A stretch of DNA of 64,000 nt from Bacteroides fragilis (lineage in GTDB: Bacteria > Bacteroidota > Bacteroidia > Bacteroidales > Bacteroidaceae): the NCBI RefSeq assembly GCF_002849695.1, contig NZ_CP018937.1, forward strand, positions 2,418,001 through 2,482,000, read 5' to 3'. Of this stretch, positions 25,521 to 32,727 are shown one piece after another. Within the stretch, counting starts at the first letter, position 1. Each line of letters opens with the position of its first letter. The notes beneath the pieces are model-generated. The model saw only the letters and a program-made list of their open reading frames with translations, ran no database searches and was not told the origin of the DNA. Both the position numbers and the translations under genes were made by a program.

Positions 25521-25904
25521 ATGACAATAAATAGAACATTGACGACTATCGCAAATCATATCTGTAAACGGGATATGTACATATCCGAACAGGACATGAA
25601 CCTGTCTCAGATGTACTGCGATGTAATTTGTATCGGCATCCTGATTCAGAGTGATTATATAGCCCCCGCCGATTCTGCAAAAGGAACATCCGTAACTTAT
25701 ACGGGTTGGTATCGGCAGGATTTCCGTGATTTCGGAAATCAGAAGCGCTACGTTGATTTCCCTTTGGATACAAACTATCGGAAAGACAAGGAAATAGAGA
25801 CAAACGGTGGAAATCAGCTCACCGTCACTTCCCACTCCGGGAGCTCCCGGAAGTTCGGTGGAGAAACTAACAATAAATTCATAACTATTATGGAGTTTTT
25901 CTGA
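25521..25904 (+). CDS. Hypothetical protein between the invertible promoter and the polysaccharide genes
   Basis: The frame from ATG 25521 codes 127 residues (MTINRTLTTIANHICK to ITIMEFF) with no signal peptide, membrane segment or motif I recognise. It lies directly after the right inverted repeat and before the first polysaccharide gene. A longer version would start at a TTG within the repeat. Rich in cysteine, tyrosine and asparagine and lacking family resemblance, it may be non-coding leader or a decayed gene. A reverse-strand frame of similar length overlaps it, so coding status is doubtful. Confidence 0.3.
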   Translation: MTINRTLTTIANHICKRDMYISEQDMNLSQMYCDVICIGILIQSDYIAPADSAKGTSVTYTGWYRQDFRDFGNQKRYVDFPLDTNYRKDKEIETNGGNQLTVTSHSGSSRKFGGETNNKFITIMEFF

Positions 25905-25926
25905 ATAAAAATAAAAGTTATAAATC

Positions 25927-25934
25927 TACTTTTG
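25927..25934 (+). promoter_or_regulatory. -7-like box upstream of the first polysaccharide gene
   Basis: TACTTTTG matches TAnnTTTG 74 bases before the ATG at 26008. No TTTG/TTG at the -33 distance, so it may be weak or non-functional, but it is a possible fixed promoter outside the invertible segment. Confidence 0.3.
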
Positions 25935-26007
25935 TGTTTCCGAGTCAAAAGTATATCAAAAAGATTCAAAAGAACATGTCGTTAGGAACCATTTCTAAAC
26001 ATACAAT

Positions 26008-27411
26008 ATGAAACAAGTGTTGCGGTTTAATAAAGTTATAAAAAGGATAGTATTCGCCGGAGATTTAATTCTCTTGAATGGTATCTTTCTATCTCTGTAC
26101 GCACTCTTAGGAAGTAAATTCTTTGCAGACCCATTTACACACTCACTTCCACAGGTTTTAGTATTACTCAACTTATGCTATCTGGTTAGCAACATGTCAT
26201 CGGGCGTCATACTGCATCGCCGCGTAGTACGTCCCGAACAAATTGTATGGCGCGCCATACGCAACAGCGCCGGACACGCCCTATTCTTCTCCTGCGCCCT
26301 CACCTTTGGAAACTTCGGTATCCTCTCCGCACGTTTCTTCCTGATATTCTATCTCACGTTCACCACGCTGTTAGTCTGCTACCGCCTGTTGTTTCGCAGA
26401 CTCCTGAAATGCTACCGCAAGCATGGAGGAAACTCCCGCAGCATCATTCTCGTAGGCAGCAACAGCAATATCATCGAACTGTATCATCAAATGACGGACG
26501 ATGTCACTTCCGGATTTCGTGTCATCGGATACTTCGACGACCAGCCCGGCAGCCGCTTTCCCGAAAAAGTGAAATATCTGGGACAACCCGGCAAGATTGT
26601 GGATTATCTGAAACGGGGAGGAATCGAACAAGTCTATTGCTGCCTGCCATCCGCCCGCAGCGAAGAGATACTCCCCATCATCGATTATTGTGAGAATCAC
26701 CTGATACGCTTCTTCAGCGTCCCCAACGTACGCAGTTATCTTAAACGCCGGATGTACTTCGAGCTTCTGGGCAACGTGCCCGTACTCTGCATCCGTCAGG
26801 AGCCTCTCAGTTTCACCGAAAACCGCTTCAGGAAGCGTACGTTCGATATCGTTTTCTCCCTGCTGTTCCTGTGCACGCTCTTCCCCGTTATCTATATCAT
26901 CGTCGGACTGACCATCAAAATCACCTCACCGGGCCCCATCTTCTTCAAGCAGAAGCGAAGCGGAGAAGACGGACGCGAGTTCTGGTGTTACAAGTTCCGT
27001 TCCATGAAAGTAAACGCACAGAGCGACACCTTGCAAGCCACCTTGCACGATCCGCGTAAAACCCGATTCGGCAACTTCCTGCGTAAAAGCAGCATCGACG
27101 AACTGCCGCAGTTCATCAACGTACTGTTGGGCGACATGTCGGTAGTGGGCCCCCGCCCTCACATGCTGAAACATACGGAGCAATACTCACAACTGATCAA
27201 CAAATACATGGTCCGCCATTTTGTGAAGCCGGGTGTCACCGGCTGGGCGCAAGTCACCGGCTTTCGTGGAGAAACCCACGAGCTGTGGCAAATGGAAGGG
27301 CGTGTGCAACGAGACATCTGGTACATTGAGCACTGGACCTTCATGCTCGATTTATATATAATATATAAAACTGTAAGAAATGCGTTAGAAGGAGAAAAAG
27401 AAGCTTATTAA
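26008..27411 (+). CDS. Undecaprenyl-phosphate sugar-1-phosphate transferase (WcaJ-like initiating transferase)
   Basis: This 467-residue protein starts polysaccharide repeat-unit assembly by moving a hexose-1-phosphate, probably glucose, from UDP-sugar to undecaprenyl phosphate. It has four N-terminal membrane helices, a nucleotide-binding-like middle domain ([16 protein letters not shown], about 145-230), a fifth membrane hairpin and the C-terminal sugar-transferase domain with [66 protein letters not shown] and [17 protein letters not shown]. All catalytic motifs are intact. It is the first gene after the invertible promoter. Sugar identity is inferred from the WcaJ resemblance. Confidence 0.93.
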   Translation: MKQVLRFNKVIKRIVFAGDLILLNGIFLSLYALLGSKFFADPFTHSLPQVLVLLNLCYLVSNMSSGVILHRRVVRPEQIVWRAIRNSAGHALFFSCALTFGNFGILSARFFLIFYLTFTTLLVCYRLLFRRLLKCYRKHGGNSRSIILVGSNSNIIELYHQMTDDVTSGFRVIGYFDDQPGSRFPEKVKYLGQPGKIVDYLKRGGIEQVYCCLPSARSEEILPIIDYCENHLIRFFSVPNVRSYLKRRMYFELLGNVPVLCIRQEPLSFTENRFRKRTFDIVFSLLFLCTLFPVIYIIVGLTIKITSPGPIFFKQKRSGEDGREFWCYKFRSMKVNAQSDTLQATLHDPRKTRFGNFLRKSSIDELPQFINVLLGDMSVVGPRPHMLKHTEQYSQLINKYMVRHFVKPGVTGWAQVTGFRGETHELWQMEGRVQRDIWYIEHWTFMLDLYIIYKTVRNALEGEKEAY

Positions 27412-27420
27412 AACAAAGAG

Positions 27421-27516
27421 TTCACCACGGATTACACAGATTAACACAGAATCTTAAACCTTAAATATCAAGGGGAAAATCTGTTAATCTGTGTTAATCT
27501 GCGTAATCTGTGGTGA
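27421..27516. repeat. Long inverted repeat, CACAGATTAACACAG family
   Basis: Arms TTCACCACGGATTACACAG and complement TAATCTGTGGTGA enclose an AT-rich centre. It lies between the initiating transferase and wza, inside the presumed operon, so it would be transcribed as a hairpin. Confidence 0.85.
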
Positions 27517-27552
27517 GCCACCCCATATAGTAATATTCTAAAATTAAGATAA

Positions 27553-28341
27553 ATGACAAAAAGACTACTTTTTTTTACGTTAACCTGTATCCTGCTGGCT
27601 TCCTGCCAGTCCTACAAGAAAGTGCCTTATTTACAAGACTCGGGAGAGGTGCAGCGTGCCGTTGCCGAAGCCAAGCTTTATGATGCACGCATCATGCCGA
27701 AGGATCTGCTCACCATCGTCGTGTCCTGCACCGACCCCGAACTGGCTGAACCGTTCAACCTCACCGTAGCGACTCCCGTCAGCGCCGCGCAGAACAGCCT
27801 GACCAGCCAGCCGGCACTCCAGCAATACCTGGTAGACAACCGGGGCAATATCGAATTCCCGATACTGGGCACCCTGCACATCGGCGGGCTGACCAAAAGC
27901 GAGGCGGAAACACTGATCAAAGGGAAGTTAAGCGACTATATCAAAGAATCGCCCATCGTCACCGTCCGTATGGCCAATTATAAGATCTCTGTCATCGGTG
28001 AAGTAAACGCTCCCGGAACTTTCACCATCAGCAACGAAAAGGTCAACCTCTTCGAAGCCCTTGCCATGGCAGGCGACATGACCGTGTACGGATTGCGTGA
28101 CAACGTCCGCCTGATCCGCGAGGACGCCGACGGACACCAGCACATCATCACGCTGGACATGAACCGGGCAGATATCGTCCAATCGCCCTACTACTACCTG
28201 CAACAGAACGACATCCTGTATGTCACGCCCAATAAGACCAAGGCAAAAACAGCCGACATCAGCACCAGCACCACCATCTGGTTCTCCGTGGTAGGCACGC
28301 TTGTGTCGCTTGCCAGTTTAATCATTACAATCGCCAAATAA
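27553..28341 (+). CDS. Polysaccharide export outer-membrane lipoprotein (Wza family)
   Basis: The 262-residue protein has a lipoprotein signal with lipobox LLASCQSYKK, a Poly_export domain (RIMPKDLLTIVVSCTD through FPILGTLHIGGLT), SLBB-type repeats (YKISVIGEVNAPGTFTISNEKVNLFEALAMAGDM) and a C-terminal hydrophobic helix (residues about 236-260). This is the short Bacteroidetes form of Wza, which forms the export pore. It lies 13 bases upstream of the Wzc gene. Confidence 0.94.
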   Translation: MTKRLLFFTLTCILLASCQSYKKVPYLQDSGEVQRAVAEAKLYDARIMPKDLLTIVVSCTDPELAEPFNLTVATPVSAAQNSLTSQPALQQYLVDNRGNIEFPILGTLHIGGLTKSEAETLIKGKLSDYIKESPIVTVRMANYKISVIGEVNAPGTFTISNEKVNLFEALAMAGDMTVYGLRDNVRLIREDADGHQHIITLDMNRADIVQSPYYYLQQNDILYVTPNKTKAKTADISTSTTIWFSVVGTLVSLASLIITIAK

Positions 28342-28354
28342 AGAAACCCCGAAA

Positions 28355-30760
28355 ATGAAAGAAGACTTATACGACGATCTATACGAAGAAAAAGAAGAGA
28401 AAATAGACTTCCACGCCATGCTGTTCCGCTACATCATCCGGTGGCCCTGGTTCGTGGCTTCGATCATCCTCTGCCTGGCGGGAGCATGGTTATACCTCCG
28501 GCAGACCACTCCGGTCTACAACATCTCGGCCTCCGTAGTCATCAAGGACGATAAGAAAGGGGGCAACAGTGGAGGAAACCTCACCGCGCTCGAAGGCCTG
28601 GGTCTGGTCAGCTCGGTATCGAACATCGACAACGAGATTGAAATACTACGTTCCAAAACGCTGGTCAAACATGTGGTCAGCGAACTGAACCTATACACCA
28701 CCTATACAGCCAAAGGCAGTTTCAACGAAACGGAACTTTATAAAAATTCGCCGGTACTGGTGGGACTCACTCCGCAAGAAGCGGACAAGTTAGCAGCGCC
28801 GGCCGTGTTCGAACTCACCCTGTCGCCCGGCAACCGGCTCGACGTGAAAGCTACCATCGGAGAGAGCTCCTACAGTAAAAAGTTCTCCAAGCTGCCGGCA
28901 CTGCTCACTACTCCCGCAGGCACGTTCACGTTTACGCTTGCCCACGACTCCGTCACCGTTAAAGAACCGCAGACGCTCACCGCCGTTGTCAGCAATCCCC
29001 TGTGGACAGCCAAAGGCTATGCGGGAGCACTCAGTGTAGAACCGACGTCCAAAACCACCTCTATCGTTATCGTCTCTTTAAAGAATACCAACAAACGCCG
29101 GGGCGAGGACTTCATCAACAAGCTGATCGAGGTCTACAACCGGAACACCAACAACGACAAGAACGAGGTGGCGGAGAAAACGGAAGAGTTCATCGCCGGA
29201 CGCATCCGCATCATCAACGACGAGTTGTTCAGTACCGAAAAGGAATTGGAAAACTTCAAACGGGATGCCGGACTGACGGACCTGGCAAGCGATGCCCAAC
29301 TGGCCGTCAGCGAAAACTCCGCCTACGAGAAACAACGGGTGGAGAACGGCACCCAGCTCAACCTGGTACGCTACTTAGGCGAATATATCTCCGCTCCGGA
29401 CAAGCTCAACACCGTGTTGCCCGTCAACGTCGGCCTGACCGACCAGTCCCTGTCCACCCTTATCAGCCAGTATAACGAAATGGTGCTCCAACGCAACCGC
29501 CTGCTGCTCAATTCTTCGGAAACCAACCCGGTGATCGTGAATCTGGATACCAGCATCCGTGCCATGCGCGAAAACATCCTGACCACCATCCACAGCGTTC
29601 AGAAAGGTTTGCTGATCACCAAAGCCGACCTCGACCGGCAGGCCAACAAGTTCAACCGCCGCATCAGCAATGCTCCCGCCCAGGAACGCCAGCTTGTCAG
29701 CATCTCGCGCCAGCAGGAAATCAAAGCCGGACTCTACCTGATGCTGCTCCAGAAACGGGAAGAAAACTCCATCGCGCTGGCTGCCACTGCCAACAATGCC
29801 AAAATCGTAGACGAAGCCATGGCCGACAACGGTCCCGTCTCACCCAAGACAAAGACGGTCTACATGATCGCGCTCCTGATGGGGGTAGGCATCCCCGTAG
29901 CCGTCATCTACGTCATGGGACTGCTCCAGTTCCGCATAGAAGGACGGGCGGACGTGGAGAAACTGACTTCCGTCCCTATCATCGGAGACATCCCCCTGGC
30001 GGAAGAGGGAGAAGGGAAGCAGGGAAGCATCGCCGTCCGCGAAAACGAAAACGACCTGATGGCGGAAACCTTCCGGGGCATCCGCACCAACCTGCAATTC
30101 ATGCTGGGCGAAGAGAACAAAGTGGTCCTGGTCACCTCCACCATCAGCGGCGAAGGAAAAACATTCGTAGCCACCAACCTTGCCATCAGCCTCTCGCTGC
30201 TCGGCAAGAAAGTAGTCATCGTGGGACTCGACATCCGCAAGCCGGGACTGAACAAAGTATTCTCCCTTTCGCACAAAGAGAAAGGAATCACTCAATACCT
30301 GGCCAATCCGCAGCATACCGACCTGCTGTCTATGGTGCAGCCTTCGGAGATATCACCCAACCTGAGTATCCTCCCCGGTGGAACAGTCCCGCCCAACCCC
30401 ACCGAGCTGCTGGCACGCCAGGCTTTGGTGCAGGCCATCGATATTCTGAAAAGGCACTTCGACTACGTGATACTCGACACCGCCCCCATCGGGCTGGTCA
30501 CCGACACACAGATCATCGCACGGGTAGCCGACCTCTCCGTTTACGTATGCCGTGCCGACTATACGCATAAAGCCGACTATACCCTGCTCGAGGATCTTCG
30601 TCTGGGCAACAAACTTCCGAACCTGTGTACCGTCATCAACGGGCTCGACATGAAAAAACGGAAATACGGTTATTACTATGGATACGGAAAATACGGACGC
30701 TACTACGGGTACGGCAAAAAGTACGGCTATGGATATGGTTACGGCCAAAAACACACTTAG
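28355..30760 (+). CDS. Polysaccharide co-polymerase / tyrosine autokinase (Wzc family)
   Basis: This 801-residue inner-membrane protein controls chain length and export. Wzz domain with the first membrane helix (near residue 30-50), a periplasmic coiled-coil region, the GNVR-like segment and second helix (about 505-525) precede a cytoplasmic BY-kinase domain: Walker A TSTISGEGKTFVATNLA, Walker A' VVIVGLDIRKPGL and Walker B YVILDTAPIGL. The C-terminus is an unusual tail of alternating Tyr, Gly and Lys with more than a dozen tyrosines, the autophosphorylation cluster. It directly follows wza. Confidence 0.96.
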   Translation: MKEDLYDDLYEEKEEKIDFHAMLFRYIIRWPWFVASIILCLAGAWLYLRQTTPVYNISASVVIKDDKKGGNSGGNLTALEGLGLVSSVSNIDNEIEILRSKTLVKHVVSELNLYTTYTAKGSFNETELYKNSPVLVGLTPQEADKLAAPAVFELTLSPGNRLDVKATIGESSYSKKFSKLPALLTTPAGTFTFTLAHDSVTVKEPQTLTAVVSNPLWTAKGYAGALSVEPTSKTTSIVIVSLKNTNKRRGEDFINKLIEVYNRNTNNDKNEVAEKTEEFIAGRIRIINDELFSTEKELENFKRDAGLTDLASDAQLAVSENSAYEKQRVENGTQLNLVRYLGEYISAPDKLNTVLPVNVGLTDQSLSTLISQYNEMVLQRNRLLLNSSETNPVIVNLDTSIRAMRENILTTIHSVQKGLLITKADLDRQANKFNRRISNAPAQERQLVSISRQQEIKAGLYLMLLQKREENSIALAATANNAKIVDEAMADNGPVSPKTKTVYMIALLMGVGIPVAVIYVMGLLQFRIEGRADVEKLTSVPIIGDIPLAEEGEGKQGSIAVRENENDLMAETFRGIRTNLQFMLGEENKVVLVTSTISGEGKTFVATNLAISLSLLGKKVVIVGLDIRKPGLNKVFSLSHKEKGITQYLANPQHTDLLSMVQPSEISPNLSILPGGTVPPNPTELLARQALVQAIDILKRHFDYVILDTAPIGLVTDTQIIARVADLSVYVCRADYTHKADYTLLEDLRLGNKLPNLCTVINGLDMKKRKYGYYYGYGKYGRYYGYGKKYGYGYGYGQKHT

Positions 30761-30826
30761 ACATCTCTATGATTTTATAAAATATGAAGAATTAATTATT
30801 TGTTACACTTATGCCATGAAAACCAA

Positions 30827-30865
30827 ACCGTTATAAGAGTTAATTAAATTAACTCTTATAACGGT
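30827..30865. terminator. Perfect 19-base palindromic hairpin
   Basis: ACCGTTATAAGAGTTAATT is followed after one base by its exact complement. It lies in the 125-base gap between wzc (plus) and the amidase gene (minus), which converge, so a bidirectional terminator is the simplest reading, although no long T run follows. Confidence 0.5.
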
Positions 30866-30885
30866 TCAATTTCCATTTTAAAACA

Positions 30886-31335
30886 TCAATGTAATTTTTT
30901 ATCATCAGACACATCAAAACACGGACACTGCTTTATCCATTCCTCGGGCTCGATCTCCCCATTGGCGTTCAAGTCCGGACTCAGATCCCGGTGGCCACAC
31001 ACACGGCTGCCGGGATACTGTTTTAGCAGAGTCTTCACCAACACCCGCATCGAATGCACCTGCCACTCCGTCCGGGTATCCTTGGGACGTCCCCTCGCAT
31101 CCAACCCTCCTTCATAACAGATACCGATACTCGTCGCATTGTGCCCTTTGGCATGCGCCCCTATTTTCTCTACCGGACGAGTGGACACAATCCGCCCGTT
31201 CTTGCGGATATAGAAGTGATACCCCGGCCCGTTGAAGCCGCGCCTGCGATGGCAGACATCCAGATCGAACTCCGTAAAGCACCGGTCTTCCCTCGTTGCG
31301 GAGCAATGAATCACGATTAAGTCGATTTTCCTCAT
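30886..31335 (-). CDS. N-acetylmuramoyl-L-alanine amidase (amidase_2 family)
   Basis: The protein has the T7-lysozyme/PGRP-like zinc amidase pattern: His in LIVIHCSATRED, GPGYHFYIRKNGRIV, and VCGHRDLSPDLN with the second zinc His. I start it at MRKIDLIVIHCS (149 residues), because a strong AGGAGGG ribosome site lies just before that ATG; the longer frame from 31359 adds eight residues that overlap that site. No signal peptide, so export or lysis-type release is unexplained. It is the last gene of a minus-strand cassette with the smalltalk peptide and HU-like gene. Confidence 0.93.
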   Translation of the reverse strand: MRKIDLIVIHCSATREDRCFTEFDLDVCHRRRGFNGPGYHFYIRKNGRIVSTRPVEKIGAHAKGHNATSIGICYEGGLDARGRPKDTRTEWQVHSMRVLVKTLLKQYPGSRVCGHRDLSPDLNANGEIEPEEWIKQCPCFDVSDDKKLH

Positions 31336-31345
31336 ACCCCCTCCT

Positions 31346-31423
31346 TCACTTTTCGACATTCCTCCCGCTGAGAAACATCAGGAACGCGATCACCCATTCC
31401 AAGATTCTTTGTAACTTCTTCAT
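31346..31423 (-). CDS. Smalltalk-type small membrane peptide, 25 residues
   Basis: A short frame encodes MKKLQRILEWVIAFLMFLSG plus five residues, a single hydrophobic helix with a basic N-terminus. It ends 10 bases before the amidase start and lies between it and the HU-like gene. Bacteroidales genomes commonly carry such a 'smalltalk' peptide at exactly this position. Position and composition support it; too short for ordinary gene finders. Function unknown; a membrane helper of the amidase is a guess. Confidence 0.7.
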   Translation of the reverse strand: MKKLQRILEWVIAFLMFLSGRNVEK

Positions 31424-31457
31424 CGTTGCTTTGCTATATTAAGTTGTTTTACGTTTA

Positions 31458-31554
31458 CACCACAGATTTCACAGATTATCACAGATTTAAATATGAAAAT
31501 CAATTGCAGAAAAAATAAATTCTTCATCTGTGATAATCTGTGAAATCTGTGGTG
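31458..31554. repeat. Long inverted repeat, CACAGATTTCACAG variant
   Basis: Arms CACCACAGATTTCACAGATT and complement, with an AT-rich centre of about 40 bases. It fills the gap between the HU-like gene and the smalltalk peptide and ends about five bases past the HU stop. Confidence 0.85.
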
Positions 31555-31558
31555 AAAA

Positions 31559-32005
31559 TCATGCCGTCGGGTCATCCACAATCCCCCCGTCGCCGTCGCC
31601 CTTTTGCGCCGCCCGGGTGCTCACCTTGCTGAAACTGAGCGTCTTCATCGCATCCGCCAGCACAGGCCCCGGACGGAAGTTCACCCTCGCCTTGCTGATA
31701 TTCGCCGCTTTGAAATCCTCCGGCTTTTCAGCTCCCTTGCTTCTCAGGCCCACCTGAAACGTGCCGATATTGCCCAGCCGTACAATCTCTCCCCTCGACA
31801 GACCGTCTACCATTTCATCCTCCAGCGCCTTCAGCACCGCCACCACATCCGCCGAGTGCACCGTACAGGCCTTTTCCACCCGGGTCGAGATCTCGTCCAG
31901 ACCCACATCGCCACTCGCCTGTGCCTGGGCATAATACTTGGCGGGATCATCCTTCTTCTGCATGTTCTTGCGCGCCACTACCGAATACGTAACTTCTTTA
32001 CTCAT
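31559..32005 (-). CDS. HU/IHF-like DNA-binding protein
   Basis: This 148-residue protein matches the Bacteroidetes HU-related family: N-terminal helices with GLDEISTRVEKACTVHSADVVAVLKALEDEM, then GEIVRLGNIGTFQVGLRSKG, equivalent to the HU beta-arm entry VxLxGFGTF, followed by ARVNFRPGPVLADAM. A C-terminal glycine/aspartate-rich tail is extra. It probably binds DNA or shapes a nucleoprotein complex. It is part of the amidase-smalltalk cassette near capsule loci; a -7 box lies at 32054-32061. Confidence 0.92.
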   Translation of the reverse strand: MSKEVTYSVVARKNMQKKDDPAKYYAQAQASGDVGLDEISTRVEKACTVHSADVVAVLKALEDEMVDGLSRGEIVRLGNIGTFQVGLRSKGAEKPEDFKAANISKARVNFRPGPVLADAMKTLSFSKVSTRAAQKGDGDGGIVDDPTA

Positions 32006-32053
32006 AATCGTACTTTCTTTTTAGAGTTAAACATCTGTTTTTCAATCACATTT

Positions 32054-32061
32054 CAAAGATA
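32054..32061 (-). promoter_or_regulatory. -7 box upstream of the HU-like gene
   Basis: The minus strand reads TATCTTTG about 50 bases before the start. Possible TTG words lie 17 and 23 bases upstream, neither at ideal spacing. Confidence 0.45.
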
Positions 32062-32196
32062 CGACAACCTCGATGCGCCAATGACAAGGAAAGAGCGCCG
32101 ATGACAAAGTTTGACGAAAAAAGAGTATAAAAACACGCTGCATTCCGGGTATTTTTTCGTATATTTACGATAGATAACAATCAGATAATCAAAACC

Positions 32197-32445
32197 ATGA
32201 ACCAAAGAAAAGAAGAAGACACAACCGAAGCCGATTTCATTATCCGCTCGTACACCAAAGCCGAACTTGCACAACTTTACTGCCCGGGCCTCGACCCGGT
32301 GCTCGCCCTGCAGAAACTCTACCGCTGGATGCGTAAAAACACTGCCCTGACCCGGGCACTGTCCGAAGTCAATTACAACAAATACCGCCACAGCTTCCTC
32401 AAGCGCGAAGTCGGGCTGATAGTGCATTACTTGGGAGAACCTTGA
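32197..32445 (+). CDS. DUF4248 domain protein
   Basis: The 82-residue protein has the DUF4248 pattern: FIIRSYTKAELAQLYCPGLDPVLALQKLYRWMRKN and ALSEVNYNKYRHSFLKREVGLIVHYLGEP. The first half resembles a helix-turn-helix of excisionase type (YTKAELAQLY), so DNA binding is possible. It is divergent from the HU-like gene and is a standard member of this Bacteroidales cassette. Function is not known. Confidence 0.85.
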   Translation: MNQRKEEDTTEADFIIRSYTKAELAQLYCPGLDPVLALQKLYRWMRKNTALTRALSEVNYNKYRHSFLKREVGLIVHYLGEP

Positions 32446-32465
32446 ACTCACCACAGAGAAGAGCC

Positions 32466-32562
32466 CACCACAGATTACACAGATTATCACAGATCAAGAA
32501 TTTATTTTTCCCGGAATTGATCTTTTAATTTAAATCCGTGTTAATCTGTGTAATCTGTGGTG
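32466..32562. repeat. Long inverted repeat, CACAGATTACACAG family
   Basis: Arms CACCACAGATTACACAGATT and complement. It follows the DUF4248 stop codon by about 20 bases and directly precedes the second AAGACTT repeat. Confidence 0.85.
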
Positions 32563-32571
32563 AAAACCGTG

Positions 32572-32657
32572 AAAAAGACTTAGACATCTCCCTCGAAACA
32601 TCCAAGTCTTTTAGTAGAAACTCTTAAGTCTTTTCAGAAAAGGCTTAAGAGTTTTTT
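32572..32657. repeat. Structured AAGACTT/AAGTCTT repeat, copy B
   Basis: Shares with the copy at 4196-4280 the same series of words: AAGACTTA, TCCCTCGAAA, CCAAGTCTTTT (one extra A in copy A), CTTAAGTCTTTTC, GAAAA and GCTTAAG. On the minus strand CTCTTAAG and CTTAAGAG make a stem. Like copy A it lies just past the 3' end of a minus-strand gene. Confidence 0.6.
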
Positions 32658-32727
32658 CATACATTCGCCTCCCCCCCTATCCTTTTTGAGAAGGTTCAAA
32701 GGCTCAAGGCTCACTCTACAAGCATCA

